DNA of 64,000 nt from Herbidospora cretacea (GCF_001570605.1 NZ_BBXG01000002.1:94549-158548); one strand, 5' to 3'; counted from the first letter of the stretch, positions 16,792 to 26,785 are shown. Notes: generated by a model from the sequence alone, not told the origin. A program made the numbers and translations.

Positions 16792-17841
16792 ATGTCTTCT
16801 CCGCTCGGCAGTTGGGTGGGCACCGACTACGCGGTCGTCGCCGAGTTCGGCGCCATGATGCCGACCGGCGTGACCGTGACCGACGAAGGCCGCCTCTTCG
16901 TCTCCTTCCCACGGTGGGGCGACGAGGTGCCCTACACCGTCGCGGAGGTCGTCAAGGGCGAGGCGGTGCCCTATCCCGACCTCGCGTACAACACCGGCAC
17001 CCTGGTGTCGGTGCAGAGCGTCATCACCGACCCGGAAGGACACGTGTGGCTGCTCGACACGGGCAGCCTCGCCTTCCAGCCCTGGCTGGAGAACGGCCCG
17101 AAACTCGTCGAGGTCGACCCCGCCACCGACCGGGTCGTCAGGGTCATCCCGCTCGACCCGGCCGCCGCCACCCGCACGACCTACCTCAACGACGTGCGCT
17201 TCGACTTCTCGCGGGGATCGAGCGGATACGCGTACCTGACCGACTGCGCCCCCGAAGGCGCGCTGATCGTCGTCGACCTGGCCACCGGGGAGATGTGGCC
17301 CCGGCTGCGCGGCCACAAGAGCACCTTGGCGGTGCCCGGGTTCCGCGCGATCGTGCAGGGCGTCGTCCGCGAGAACTACCAGGTCGGCGTGGACGGAATC
17401 GCCCTGGGCGCCGACGGCTCCCGCCTGTTCTACTGCCCGCTGTCCAGCAGACGCCTGTACAGCGTGGCGGCCGACGCCCTGGTCGACCGCTCCCTGACCG
17501 ACGAGCAGGTCGCGGCCACGGTCGTGGACCTGGGCGACAAGGGCGCCTCCGACGGCCTCGAATCCGACACCGACGGAGCCGTGTACGCCACCGCCTACGA
17601 GCACAGCGCCGTCGTCAGACGCGACCCCGACGGCCGCTGGTCGACGCTCCTGCACGGCCCGGCCCTGCTCTGGCCGGACACCCTGGCCCTGGCGAGCGAC
17701 GGTTTCCTGTACGTCAGCGTGAACCAGTTGCCGCGAACCCCGCTGTTCAACGACGGCACCGATGCGAGGGTGCCGCCCTACCAGGTCATCCGCGTCGACG
17801 TCGGCGCCCACCCGATCCGCCTGGGCACGCAGACCCGCTGA
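16792..17841 (+). CDS. MRJP/NHL-type propeller protein
   Basis: 349 residues with propeller blades like those of major royal jelly / L-dopachrome tautomerase-related proteins: PTGVTVTDEGRLFVSFPRWGD, SVITDPEGHVWLLDTGS, TTYLNDVRFDFSRGSSGYAYLTDC, QVGVDGIALGADGSRLFYCPLSSRRLY and DTLALASDGFLYVSVNQLPR. There is no signal peptide, so it acts in the cytoplasm. AAGGAG sits 8 bp before the ATG. Many bacterial members are predicted lactonase-like enzymes, unproven. Its end overlaps the convergent membrane gene by 64 bp. Confidence 0.78.
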   Translation: MSSPLGSWVGTDYAVVAEFGAMMPTGVTVTDEGRLFVSFPRWGDEVPYTVAEVVKGEAVPYPDLAYNTGTLVSVQSVITDPEGHVWLLDTGSLAFQPWLENGPKLVEVDPATDRVVRVIPLDPAAATRTTYLNDVRFDFSRGSSGYAYLTDCAPEGALIVVDLATGEMWPRLRGHKSTLAVPGFRAIVQGVVRENYQVGVDGIALGADGSRLFYCPLSSRRLYSVAADALVDRSLTDEQVAATVVDLGDKGASDGLESDTDGAVYATAYEHSAVVRRDPDGRWSTLLHGPALLWPDTLALASDGFLYVSVNQLPRTPLFNDGTDARVPPYQVIRVDVGAHPIRLGTQTR

Positions 17842-18800
17842 GTACGGCGCAGGTAGGACCACGCGGCCGCGCCCAGCGCGACGCCGTACACGGCGAAGGG
17901 GCCGAGCCCGAACCAGGTGACCAGAAGGGCGTCTTCCGGGGTGGGGAAGTCACCCCGGGGGACGGTCACCACCCCCGCCGAGGCGAGCCCCGCGTAGACC
18001 ACCCCGACCACTCCGTAGGGCGCGAGTGTGGCGGCTCCGATCAGCGCGGGGGTGAGCGGCAGCCAGCGAGGCACCCGCCTGCCGCGCACCGCGAGCCCCC
18101 ACGGCCGGGTCAGGCCGAAGAGGAGGACCACTCCGAGCACGGCCAGCAGCGCCGTGGCGTCGATGCCCCAACGCTCCAGGGTGAGCCACACCCCCGAGGC
18201 GCCGTTGCGTTCGGCCGTCGCCAGCATCTCCGCTCCGCTGATCCCGGCGATGGTGCCGCCCAGCGCCCAGACCGTCTTCATGGCCGCGTACGGCAGGAAC
18301 GACACGGCCCCCGTGTAGGCGAGCAGGCGGATGCGCCGCGGCGCGGCCGTGGGCTCCGGCCGGCTCCACTCGGTCGCGGAGGTGTGCACGTCGCCGCAGC
18401 GCGGACAGCCGCCGTGTGCGGCGGAGCGGTAGGAGCGAGCCACGGCGATGAGCAGGACCACTCCGACCGCGGCGAGCGACCGGTTGGCGGTAGCCGTCCA
18501 ACTGTCTACGGTCTGGTTGAAGACGAGAGTGATCACGTCCATCAGCAGGCCGAACGCGGCCACACCGCTCAGTACGGACAGCCCGAGAACGACCCGCCGG
18601 CCCCAGGGCTGCGAGGCGGCCGAGGCCGCGACCGCCGCCAGGACGGCGATGGCCACGACGACCCAGTTCAGGCCCACCGGCAGCGGCTCGGCGGCGCGGT
18701 AGAACAGCGCGGTCCCGGACAGCGCGGAGACCAGGCCGAACGCTCCGTACACCGCCGCCCATCCGAAGAGCGCGTATCGGTTCCACGACCCTCCACGCAT
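17778..18800 (-). CDS. Polytopic membrane protein, unknown
   Basis: 340 residues with about eight hydrophobic helices (YALFGWAAVYGAFGLVSALSG, LNWVVVAIAVLAAVAASAAS, WGIDATALLAVLGVVLLFGL, and others) and one soluble loop around residues 130-155 carrying a CPRCGDVH pair of cysteines. The family is not one I can name. Its C terminus overlaps the convergent propeller gene by 64 bp. An in-frame ATG at 18809 is another possible start. Confidence 0.7.
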   Translation of the reverse strand: MRGGSWNRYALFGWAAVYGAFGLVSALSGTALFYRAAEPLPVGLNWVVVAIAVLAAVAASAASQPWGRRVVLGLSVLSGVAAFGLLMDVITLVFNQTVDSWTATANRSLAAVGVVLLIAVARSYRSAAHGGCPRCGDVHTSATEWSRPEPTAAPRRIRLLAYTGAVSFLPYAAMKTVWALGGTIAGISGAEMLATAERNGASGVWLTLERWGIDATALLAVLGVVLLFGLTRPWGLAVRGRRVPRWLPLTPALIGAATLAPYGVVGVVYAGLASAGVVTVPRGDFPTPEDALLVTWFGLGPFAVYGVALGAAAWSYLRRTQRVCVPRRIGWAPTSTRMTW

Positions 18801-18975
18801 GATCCGCAACTTAGCCCGGAGCTCCTGTGGCGGAGCTGAGACGGGCTGAGAGCAGTCACAGGGCCGGGCCGGTTACCGCGTGCGCAGTACTGCCGATCGC
18901 CTGCGTACAGCGGACGACGGGCGGTGGGCCCGGTGGACATGATCGTGCTTTCTCGGCTCGGGAGGCACGGAAATC

Positions 18976-19830
18976 ATGACCAGCGATCAGAGCCGGTGGG
19001 CGCCGACCATCTTGTGGATCATCATCGGTCTCCTGTTGATCTTGATGCTGACCCGGAATCTCATCTCCCACGGCATCGGCGGCGGCGTCAGCTTGCTCGT
19101 CCAGACGGTGCTGCTGACGGCGTTCACCCTGCTGCACGGCTCCCGCCGCTACGGCCGGCGGGCGATTCTCCTCTACTACGCGGTCACGCTGGTCGTCAGC
19201 AACGTCCTGGAGAACCTGTCCATCCTCACCGGCTTCCCGTTCGGCGACTACCACTACACGACGGGCCCGCAGCTCTTCCACGTACCGCTGGCGATCGGGC
19301 CCTTCTACGCGGCCGTCGGCTACATGGCCTGGACGATCGCCGCGCTGCTCAACGGCGAGGTCCACCGCGGGTCGAGCCGGTCGACGACCATCGGGACACC
19401 GGTGATCGCGTCGTTCGCCATGGTCGCCTGGGACCTGGCCATGGATCCCACCCGGGCCACCATCCAGCGGTTCTGGATCTGGGAGGACAGCGGCGGCTTC
19501 TTCGGCGTGCCCCTGGTCAACTTCCTCGGATGGTCGCTGACGACCTACCTGTTCTTCCAGCTCTTCGCGCTCCACCTGCGCCGCCGCGGTTCGGCGCCGA
19601 CGACCTCGCCTGTCCAACCCCTGCTCCTGTACGGAGCCACCGCCGCCACGTTCGTCCTGGACTACCTGACCGGGGAACGCACGACTGTGACCGACGCCCT
19701 GGGCCAGACCTGGCGCACGGCCGACATCTACGAGACCTCGGTGCTGAACACCATCTACGGCATGGTCTTCATCACCGTCCTTGCGGCGCTCAGCCTGGTC
19801 CGGCGACGCGGCTCCAACCTGGTCCTATAG
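18976..19830 (+). CDS. CruF/DUF422-like carotenoid biosynthesis membrane protein
   Basis: 284 residues with about seven membrane helices. The segment VVSNVLENLSILTGFPFGDYHYTTGPQLFHVPLAIGPFYAAVGYMAW matches the conserved N-x-E-x-x-G/FPFGxYxY pattern of the DUF422 family, which includes CruF-type carotenoid hydratases. WDLAMDP, shared by this family, is also present. No other carotenoid genes lie nearby, so the substrate is uncertain. The following APC permease starts 38 bp later in the same direction. Confidence 0.7.
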   Translation: MTSDQSRWAPTILWIIIGLLLILMLTRNLISHGIGGGVSLLVQTVLLTAFTLLHGSRRYGRRAILLYYAVTLVVSNVLENLSILTGFPFGDYHYTTGPQLFHVPLAIGPFYAAVGYMAWTIAALLNGEVHRGSSRSTTIGTPVIASFAMVAWDLAMDPTRATIQRFWIWEDSGGFFGVPLVNFLGWSLTTYLFFQLFALHLRRRGSAPTTSPVQPLLLYGATAATFVLDYLTGERTTVTDALGQTWRTADIYETSVLNTIYGMVFITVLAALSLVRRRGSNLVL

Positions 19831-19868
19831 CCTGCGCGATAGCGATCCGCCGGCGCTGGGAGTGAGCC

Positions 19869-21122
19869 ATGAGCACGTACCCCGAGGCGCTAAAGCGGCG
19901 GCTGGGAGTGTTCGACGCCGTGATCGTCGGCCTCGGCTCGATGATCGGGGCCGGGATCTTCGCCGCGCTCGCCCCCGCCGCCTCGGCGGCCGGATCCGGG
20001 CTCCTGCTCGGGCTGGCCCTCGCCGCGGTGGTCGCCTACTGCAACGCCACGTCGTCCGCACGGCTCGCCGCCCGCTATCCCCAGTCCGGCGGGACCTACG
20101 TCTACGGCCGGGAACGGCTGGGCGAGTTCTGGGGCTACCTGGCCGGATGGGCCTTCGTGATCGGCAAGACCGCGTCGTGCGCGGCGATGGCCCTGACGGT
20201 CGGCTCCTACGTGTGGCCCGGCCAGGAACACGCGATCGCCGTCGCGGCGGTGGTGGCGCTGACCGCCGTGAACTACCTGGGAATCCACAAGTCCGCGCTC
20301 CTGACGCGCGTGATCGTCGCCGTGGTCCTGGCAGTCCTCGCCGCCGTGGTGACCGCCTGCCTCACCAGCGGCGTCGCCGACGCGGCCCGGCTGGACATCG
20401 GCGCGGACGCCACCTTCGCCGGGGTGCTCCAGGCGGCCGGCCTGCTGTTCTTCGCCTTCGCCGGGTACGCGCGCATCGCCACGCTCGGCGAGGAGGTCCG
20501 CGACCCCGCCCGGACCCTCCCCCGCGCCATCCCGCTGGCGCTCGGCATCACCCTGGTCGTCTACGCGTCGGTCGCCGTCTGCGTCCTGCTGGTCCTCGGC
20601 CCCGGCCCGCTGGCCCACACCACCGCTCCGCTGGTCGAGGCCGTCCGGGCGGCCGGCGTCCCGAACCTGGCCCCTGTCGTGCAGGTCGGCGCGGCGGTCG
20701 CCGCACTCGGCTCGCTGCTCGCGCTGATCCTGGGCGTCTCGCGCACCACCCTGGCGATGGCGCGTGATCGGCACCTGCCACACGTCCTGGCCGCCGTCCA
20801 CCCCCGCTACCAGGTGCCCCACCGCGCCGAACTCGCCGTCGGCGCGGTCGTCGCGGTCCTGTCCGCCACGACGGACGTACGTGGCGCGATCGGCTTCTCG
20901 TCCTTCGGCGTGCTGGTCTACTACGCCGTCGCCAACGCGTCCGCCTGGACCCTGAGCCCCGCCGAGGGCCGCCCGGCCAGGATCATTCCGATCGTCGGCA
21001 CGGCGGGCTGCCTGGTCCTCGCCTTCGCCCTGCCCCTGGGCTCCGTGCTGACGGGAGCGGCGGTGATCGCGGCGGGCGCCGCCGTGTACGGCCTGCAAAA
21101 AGCACTCACTCCCCGCGTTTGA
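19869..21122 (+). CDS. APC-family amino acid permease
   Basis: 417 residues, about twelve helices. The first helix has the substrate-binding glycine motif VGLGSMIGAGIFAALAP, typical of the APC superfamily, and helix 2-3 the conserved ATSSARLAARYPQSGGTYVYGRERLG. It should move amino acids or amines by proton symport or exchange. It lies 38 bp after the CruF-like gene, perhaps co-transcribed. The substrate cannot be told. Confidence 0.87.
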   Translation: MSTYPEALKRRLGVFDAVIVGLGSMIGAGIFAALAPAASAAGSGLLLGLALAAVVAYCNATSSARLAARYPQSGGTYVYGRERLGEFWGYLAGWAFVIGKTASCAAMALTVGSYVWPGQEHAIAVAAVVALTAVNYLGIHKSALLTRVIVAVVLAVLAAVVTACLTSGVADAARLDIGADATFAGVLQAAGLLFFAFAGYARIATLGEEVRDPARTLPRAIPLALGITLVVYASVAVCVLLVLGPGPLAHTTAPLVEAVRAAGVPNLAPVVQVGAAVAALGSLLALILGVSRTTLAMARDRHLPHVLAAVHPRYQVPHRAELAVGAVVAVLSATTDVRGAIGFSSFGVLVYYAVANASAWTLSPAEGRPARIIPIVGTAGCLVLAFALPLGSVLTGAAVIAAGAAVYGLQKALTPRV

Positions 21123-21176
21123 ATGGCTCACGGCTGGCCTCAAAAGCACTCGCTGTGGATGCCGCCCGCTGCCACG

Positions 21177-21677
21177 ATGGTGTACATGGGAAATCCCGGC
21201 GGATCGGACTGCGTTTTCTGCGCGATCCTGCGCGGCGAGGCCGAAGCGAGCATTCCCTACTCAGACGACCGCGTCATGGTGATCATGGACCTGGGGGCCA
21301 TCACCCCTGGTCACCTCCTCGTCGTTCCACGCGTTCACGCCGTGGGGTTGGAGGACCTTGATGAGGAGACGAGCACGCACGTATGGAGGATCGGCCACCG
21401 AATGGGCCGCGCTCTACGGCGCTCCGGTCTGCGATGTGAAGGCGTGAACGTTTTCCTGGCGGACGGGAAAGCGGCATTCCAAACGGTCTTCCACTTTCAC
21501 CTGCATGTTTTCCCCCGCTTCGAGGGAGACACCTTCCGGATCGCCGCCAACCAGGACACCAGGGCGCGGAGTCTGCTCGATCAGGCGTCGAAGGCCGTCC
21601 AATCCGGCTTGGCAGCGCTGGAATCGCCTACCGCGGACACCAGGACCGAACATGGCGAACTCGCCGATCCATTCTGA
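21177..21677 (+). CDS. HIT-family nucleotide hydrolase
   Basis: 166 residues with the zinc-type start CVFCAILRGEAEASIPYSDDRVMVIMD, the strand ITPGHLLVVPRVH and the histidine triad HFHLHVFPRF. HIT proteins hydrolyse dinucleoside polyphosphates or AMP-linked compounds. Start codons at 21177 and 21186 are both plausible, with no strong ribosome site. Its 3' end overlaps the next gene by 26 bp, so the two are co-translated in different frames. Confidence 0.86.
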   Translation: MVYMGNPGGSDCVFCAILRGEAEASIPYSDDRVMVIMDLGAITPGHLLVVPRVHAVGLEDLDEETSTHVWRIGHRMGRALRRSGLRCEGVNVFLADGKAAFQTVFHFHLHVFPRFEGDTFRIAANQDTRARSLLDQASKAVQSGLAALESPTADTRTEHGELADPF

Positions 21678-22080
21678 TTCTCCTTATGACGCCGTGCCCG
21701 ACGTGCCGACCTCGGTCCTGCGACTGGCGGAGACGCTGGTGATGCTGGCCGCTTCCGCCGACGAACAGGTCGCGTGGGTCGACCGGCACCGATGGAGCGA
21801 GGACGAATTGGCGCTGGATTTCGACTGGGCGAACGGGTGGGTGCCGTGGAGTGTCGACGAGCGCTCGCCAGGCCTTCTGTCCCCGGTGATTCATGAGCTG
21901 CTGAAGCGCATCGACGACCGCTTGGCGGAGATGAGTGGTGAGCCCAACGCCGACAAGTGGACCCCCGAAGGGCTCGCCACCGATCCCGGATGGGCCGAGG
22001 TCCGGCACCTCTCCGGTCGGGCACTCACCGAAATCGCCAGGCTGGACCTCGTCACCATCCCACCGCCAGGGGAGCTGTAG
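21652..22080 (+). CDS. Hypothetical protein overlapping the HIT gene
   Basis: 142 residues starting MANSPIHSDSPYDAVPDVPTSVLRLAETLVMLAASADEQVAWVDRHRWSEDELALDFDWA. I do not recognise a family. It is soluble and acidic with several tryptophans. It starts inside the HIT gene in another frame and ends 14 bp before the convergent quinone reductase. Codon position GC is like that of its neighbours, which supports coding. Confidence 0.6.
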   Translation: MANSPIHSDSPYDAVPDVPTSVLRLAETLVMLAASADEQVAWVDRHRWSEDELALDFDWANGWVPWSVDERSPGLLSPVIHELLKRIDDRLAEMSGEPNADKWTPEGLATDPGWAEVRHLSGRALTEIARLDLVTIPPPGEL

Positions 22081-22093
22081 ACACAGCGTTCCG

Positions 22094-23116
22094 TTACGAG
22101 ATGCGAGGGGGAAGCGCGACAGTGTCGCCCGCGACATCGATCGTGACCTTGCCGCGGAGCGCGTACGACCGCCTGTTCTCCAGGAGTTCGTGAGCCTCGC
22201 CCATCCGAGCGAGCGGAAGAGTCGCGCCGATGACCGGCGTCACGAGGCCGCGCTCGACCAGCGTGGTGAGCGCGTCCAGCTTCCCCCGGCTCTGTCGGGT
22301 GAAGACGAAGTGGTAGGCGGCGTTCCTGCCCCACGCCTCGACGAGGTTCTGCGGCTGCGCGATGTCGACGATGCTGACGACGCGTCCGGAGTCGGCGAGC
22401 GTCAGGGGGCTTCGGGTGAGCGTGTCGCCACCGATCGTGTCGAAGACGACGTCGACCCCCCTGCCTCGCGTCATCTCGGCCACGGCGTCGACATAGTTCG
22501 TCGACGTGAAGTCGATCGCCGCGTCCGCTCCGAGAGAGCGCACGAACTCATGGTCGGCGGCTTTGGCGGTGGTGATCACCCGTGCGCCGATCGCCTTCGC
22601 GAGCTGGATCGCGATCGTGCCGACACCGCCCGCGCCTCCATGGATGAGGATCGTCTCCCCCACGGTGAGCTGAGCCCGCCTCACCAGGGACTCCCAGACC
22701 GTTCCGCCGACGAGGGTAAGGCTCGCCGCCTCCAGGTGGGTGAGGTTCTCCGGTTTGCGGCCGACGAGGTCGACGTCGGCGACGTGCTGCTCGGCGTAGG
22801 AGCCGGGGCCGCCGAAGATCCGGGGCGTGTAGTACACCGCATCGCCGGCGCGGAACTCGGTCACGTGGGAGCCGACTTCCTCGATCACGCCGGAGATGTC
22901 GTGCCCGATGATCGCCGGGAGCGGCACGTGATCCGCGTAGTCTCCGCGACGGATCTGGTAGTCGAGCGGGTTGACGGCGGTCGCATGGACGCGTACCCGC
23001 ACCTGGCGGGGTCCGACGTGCGGTACGGGAACGTCGCGCAGCTCGAAGGCATCGGCCCCTCCGAAACGGGCGAGCACAACGGCCTTCATCGAATCAGTCA
23101 CAGCGGTGCCCCTCAT
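22094..23116 (-). CDS. Zinc-less quinone oxidoreductase (MDR family)
   Basis: About 340 residues. The family features are clear: [23 protein letters not shown] opening, [12 protein letters not shown] near residue 75, and the NADPH-binding [29 protein letters not shown]. No structural-zinc cysteine lobe is present, so it is a quinone-reductase-type member that reduces quinones or enones with NADPH. ATG 23116 and 23089 (MKAVVL) are both possible starts. The MerR gene follows upstream in the same direction, 54 bp away, and probably regulates it. Confidence 0.85.
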   Translation of the reverse strand: MRGTAVTDSMKAVVLARFGGADAFELRDVPVPHVGPRQVRVRVHATAVNPLDYQIRRGDYADHVPLPAIIGHDISGVIEEVGSHVTEFRAGDAVYYTPRIFGGPGSYAEQHVADVDLVGRKPENLTHLEAASLTLVGGTVWESLVRRAQLTVGETILIHGGAGGVGTIAIQLAKAIGARVITTAKAADHEFVRSLGADAAIDFTSTNYVDAVAEMTRGRGVDVVFDTIGGDTLTRSPLTLADSGRVVSIVDIAQPQNLVEAWGRNAAYHFVFTRQSRGKLDALTTLVERGLVTPVIGATLPLARMGEAHELLENRRSYALRGKVTIDVAGDTVALPPRIS

Positions 23117-23169
23117 CGTGGATCCGGGCGCGCGAAGATCACCTCCGCACCACAAGGGTCATCCCCACA

Positions 23170-23892
23170 TCACCATCGCCCTGCGCTGATCATCTGTGCC
23201 CGGCGCAGCACATCGATCTGAGCGCTGTTGTAGAGGGCTTCGAGAGCACGGCCGAGGGCGGCCTGGGCCGCTCGGACCTGCCCCGGTGAGGAGGCCTTGA
23301 GTTCCAGCGTGACCGGATGATCGGTGCTCGCGCCGTCGACGAACGGTGCGAGCCTCTCGGCGAGGGCCTGCCGCGTGGTGTCGTCGGCGTCCTCGGGGAG
23401 GTCGCGGAACTCCTCGTCGAGCGCGACGTCGGGGCGTGCCTCCAAGGTCCGCCGTACGGCGTCCATCGACTCCTCCGAGAACAGCTGGGCGTAGATCATG
23501 AGAAGTGCGCGATCATTGCCGCGCAGGTCCTCCGCGACCCCGCTGAACCCGGTCGGCACGTCCGCCGCCGCGCCCGGCTCGGACAGCGTGGCCAGCACCC
23601 GCCGGATGCTCTGGAGCCGCTCCACTGTCGCCTCCAGCTCGGCGTCGATGGTCCTGAAGATCGAGGCCTGATCTTCGGCGCCGGCCCCCATCGCGGCCAC
23701 CTGCGCGAGCGGCACGCCCAGCCCGGTCAGTCGCTTGATCTGCAGCAGCCGCGTCAGGTGGCGGACCTCGTAGCGCTTGTAACCGTTGGGTTCGCGGTCG
23801 GGCTCGTCGAGCAGGCCGATCTGGTGGTAGTAGCGCACCGTCTTCACCGTGGTCTCCGCGAGCTCGGCTATCTCACGAGTGCTCCAGCTCAT
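23170..23892 (-). CDS. MerR-family transcriptional regulator
   Basis: 240 residues. Residues 1-70 form the MerR winged-helix (STREIAELAETTVKTVRYYHQIGLLDEPDREPNGYKRYEVRHLTRLLQIKRLTGLGVPL), with the RYYHQIGLL signature, followed by a coiled-coil and a C-terminal alpha-rich effector domain of about 150 residues, as in TipA-like or actinomycete MerR proteins. No Cys metal site is visible. Neighbours are the quinone reductase downstream and a CPBP protease upstream, all leftward. Confidence 0.87.
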   Translation of the reverse strand: MSWSTREIAELAETTVKTVRYYHQIGLLDEPDREPNGYKRYEVRHLTRLLQIKRLTGLGVPLAQVAAMGAGAEDQASIFRTIDAELEATVERLQSIRRVLATLSEPGAAADVPTGFSGVAEDLRGNDRALLMIYAQLFSEESMDAVRRTLEARPDVALDEEFRDLPEDADDTTRQALAERLAPFVDGASTDHPVTLELKASSPGQVRAAQAALGRALEALYNSAQIDVLRRAQMISAGRW

Positions 23893-23907
23893 GGGTTGCC
23901 CGCCTCC

Positions 23908-24819
23908 TCATGCGGCTTTGCGGGTCCGGCGACGCCGCTCGCGCAGCCAGACGAGGACGACCATGCCGACGTTGACGGCGGCGAGAATCAGCAGGGACGC
24001 GTCGCCGGTGTCGGTGGACCGGTCGAGAGGGAACGCCTCACCGTCCGCCATCAGTGTATTGACGGTCGTCGCCACGACGTTGTTGGCGACGTGGAAGGCG
24101 ACCGGCGCCTCGATGCCCCGGCTGATGATCGCCATGAGCCCGGTGCAGAGGCCGAACACGGCGTAGTAGCCGAACAACCAGGGGTCGGTCGAGCCGTGCA
24201 TCACGGCGAAGGCCAGGCTGGCCACCATGAGCCCGACGGCCAGAGCCGGGCGAACCGGACGCACCCACGACGCGGCGGCGGGCAGCACGGCGCCGCGGAA
24301 CATCAACTCCTCCCCGGCCGCCTGTAGCGGAGTGGTCAGCAGGATGAGGATCAGCATGACGATCGTCGTGGCGCTCACCCCGAAGGCGGTCCAGCCCGGA
24401 GCGTCCGGGGCGACCAGGGCCACGACCCCGATCCCGGCGCCCACCAGCAGCGCCGCGCCGAGAAGGTACTCCGTCAAGCGGCGGGGGTCGAACGCTCGCG
24501 GCGCGCTGATCAGCCTGCGCCACGGCACCTTCGCCAGCCACACCAGGAGCCCGATCGCCAGCGCACCGGCCGCGCCCACGCTGACGTTGACGGCCAGGAA
24601 CTTCAACGGCGTGAAGGTGGCCGCCAGCGGATCGTCGCTGCCCTCGACGACCCCGACGAGCTGGTAGAGCACGACCTGCAGGACCACCATCCCCAGCGAG
24701 GGCACGATGATGACCAGGAGCGCCTTCCACCAGCTCATGCGCAGGTGCGCGCCGAACGGCCGGGAGCCGTCGACCGGACTCGTCACGTCTCGGTGATCGG
24801 CGGAGCCTGGTGCGTCCAT
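23908..24819 (-). CDS. CPBP-family intramembrane metalloprotease
   Basis: 303 residues with about eight membrane helices. The CPBP catalytic motifs are present: AAGEELMFRGAVLP (EExxxR), FAVMHG with the helix-2 histidine, and HVANNVVATT with the third conserved His/Asn set. These proteins are Abi-type (CAAX) proteases acting on prenylated or membrane substrates. The ATG 24819 follows a GAGAGGA site. It precedes the MerR gene by 15 bp in the same transcript direction. Confidence 0.85.
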   Translation of the reverse strand: MDAPGSADHRDVTSPVDGSRPFGAHLRMSWWKALLVIIVPSLGMVVLQVVLYQLVGVVEGSDDPLAATFTPLKFLAVNVSVGAAGALAIGLLVWLAKVPWRRLISAPRAFDPRRLTEYLLGAALLVGAGIGVVALVAPDAPGWTAFGVSATTIVMLILILLTTPLQAAGEELMFRGAVLPAAASWVRPVRPALAVGLMVASLAFAVMHGSTDPWLFGYYAVFGLCTGLMAIISRGIEAPVAFHVANNVVATTVNTLMADGEAFPLDRSTDTGDASLLILAAVNVGMVVLVWLRERRRRTRKAA

Positions 24820-24970
24820 GGGGAAAGTCCTCTCGAGCGTGAGCCGATTGCAGCGCTCACGAGCGAACACCATGCCCTGGGGGCACACTCAAGTCGTCCG
24901 GCGAGGGTCGGGTGGCGCGTAGCTCCGCACCCCAGCTCACGACATCCGGCAGGTCCGGCGCCATGCCCTC

Positions 24971-25801
24971 TCAGAGGCGGGGGGCCAGGTCCTGGAGGCC
25001 GACGACCCGCAGTAGTTCGAGCCGCTGGTAGGTCTCGGTGCCCGGCCGCGCCGAGTGCACGACGAGTTGCTGGCTGTGGCCGTCGCTGACCAGCACCTCA
25101 CAGTCGAGGTCGAGGACACCGACCACGGGGTGGAGGAAACGCTTCGGCGACGGGCGGCGCACCACGACGTCATGCGACTCCCAGAGTTCCTCGAACTCAG
25201 GTGACGCGGCGCGGAGTTCGGCCACGAGGGCGGCGGGGCCCTGGTCGTGGGGGCGGGCCGCGGTGACCGCACGCAGGCTCGCCACGTGTGCGCGGGCATG
25301 CTCCTCGTGGTTCTCGGGTGGGGTCAGGTCCCGTGCGCCCGGCACCGTGAACCAGCGGCGGATCATGTTCGTCCCCACATGATCGCCGGTCACGGCCACC
25401 GACATGGTGTTCTGCGCGAGCATCTGGCCCCAGTCGCTCACCACCGACGCCGGGATGTCGCGCAGCCGGTCAAGGATCAGCAGCAGCCCCGGGCGGACAT
25501 GGTCCGAGGAGCTGCCGGGGCGGGGCGGCTCCTGCCCCGCCAGGTGGAACAGGTGGTCGCGCTCCACGTCGGTGAGCCGCAGGGCGCGGGCGAGAGCGGT
25601 GAGCATCTGCCGCGACGGGTGGGAGCCGCGGCGCTGTTCCAGCCGCGTGTAGTAGTCCGTGGACATCCCGGTGAGCTGCGCCACCTCCTCGCGGCGCAGC
25701 CCCGGGGTGCGGCGCCGCGGACCCGGCTTCAGCCCCACGTCGGACGGGGCCAGGCGGAGGCGGGCGCGGCGCAGGAAGTCGGCGAGTTCGATGCGGTCCA
25801 C
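24971..25801 (-). CDS. XRE-family regulator with MmyB-type ligand domain
   Basis: 276 residues. HTH: RTPGLRREEVAQLTGMSTDYYTRLEQRRG; then the MmyB-like domain begins with HVRPGLLLILDRLRDIPASVVSDWGQMLAQN and ends with HPVVGVLDLDCEVLVSDGHSQQLVVHSARPGT. It is divergent from an NAD-dependent epimerase/dehydratase gene with 129 bp between, the usual arrangement for this regulator type, and probably represses that gene until a ligand binds. It is the second of three in the window. Confidence 0.87.
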   Translation of the reverse strand: MDRIELADFLRRARLRLAPSDVGLKPGPRRRTPGLRREEVAQLTGMSTDYYTRLEQRRGSHPSRQMLTALARALRLTDVERDHLFHLAGQEPPRPGSSSDHVRPGLLLILDRLRDIPASVVSDWGQMLAQNTMSVAVTGDHVGTNMIRRWFTVPGARDLTPPENHEEHARAHVASLRAVTAARPHDQGPAALVAELRAASPEFEELWESHDVVVRRPSPKRFLHPVVGVLDLDCEVLVSDGHSQQLVVHSARPGTETYQRLELLRVVGLQDLAPRL

Positions 25802-25930
25802 TCTTCGAGGATGCCCTGGTCACGGGCTCGTATCCAGGGTGTGCCGGTCCCTGGATGACCGCGTCTCTCCCGCCGCTCCCCGCCCGTCCCGCACGCTTCA
25901 AAAGGTGGCTACGACGACGAGGAGGCGGCC

Positions 25931-26785
25931 ATGCTGACTTTGGTGACAGGCGCGACGGGCCAGGTAGGACGGCGGTTCGTGCCGCGGCTGCTGCAGAACG
26001 CGGGCCCCGGCGACGAGGTAAGGGTCCTGGTGCGGGACGCGGCGCGCGGCGAGCGGTTCGCGGAACTCGGCGCCCAGGTGCTGGTCGGCGATCTACGGGA
26101 CGCGGAGGTGCTCGGCAAAGCGACGGCTGGCGTGGACGCGGTGGTGAACGTCGCCGCCGCGTTCCGCGGGGTGCCGGACGAGGAGGCGTGGTCGGTCAAC
26201 CGGGACGCGGCCATCGAGCTCGGACGGGCCGCGGTGGCTTCAGGCGTGCGGCGGTTCGTGCAGGTAAGCACCGGTCTCGTGTACGGCGCCGGGCGAGGCA
26301 GGGCGCTGGTCGAGAGCGACGAGACCGTGCCGGGCGATCATCTGTGGGGCGCCTACCCCGAGTCCAAGTGGGAGGCCGAGCGTGCGCTCAAGGCACTGGA
26401 CGGCCTCGACGACCTCCGCATCGGACGGCTGCCGTTCGTCTACGGCGACGGGGACCCGCACCTGGCCGACGCGATGAAGTGGGCGCCGAACTGGCCCGCC
26501 ATGCAGCGCCTCCACATGGGCCACCACCTGGATGTGGCGCAGGGCCTGCGGCGACTGCTGTACGCGCCCGGTGCACACGGCGTCTACAACATCGCCGACG
26601 ATGCCCCGGTGACCATGGTCGACCTCTTCCAGTTCCATGGGCTGCCGGTGCCCCAGGAGGCCTACGACAGGGCTGTCCCCGATCCGTGGCACAGCGTGAT
26701 GTCCACGACCCGCATCCGCCACGAACTGGGCTACCGCCCTCTGATCCCCTCGGTATGGACGGCACGGGACATGGGAGTGCTGTAA
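25931..26785 (+). CDS. NAD(P)-dependent epimerase/dehydratase
   Basis: 284 residues. The N-terminal LVTGATGQVGRRFVPRLLQNAGPGDEVRVLVRD is the extended-SDR nucleotide-binding motif. STGLVYG gives the catalytic Ser/Thr strand and the AYPESKWEAE segment the YxxxK tyrosine and lysine. NIADDAPVTMVDLF is the typical C-terminal sugar-epimerase-like segment. It is divergent from the MmyB-like regulator. Substrate unknown. Confidence 0.82.
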   Translation: MLTLVTGATGQVGRRFVPRLLQNAGPGDEVRVLVRDAARGERFAELGAQVLVGDLRDAEVLGKATAGVDAVVNVAAAFRGVPDEEAWSVNRDAAIELGRAAVASGVRRFVQVSTGLVYGAGRGRALVESDETVPGDHLWGAYPESKWEAERALKALDGLDDLRIGRLPFVYGDGDPHLADAMKWAPNWPAMQRLHMGHHLDVAQGLRRLLYAPGAHGVYNIADDAPVTMVDLFQFHGLPVPQEAYDRAVPDPWHSVMSTTRIRHELGYRPLIPSVWTARDMGVL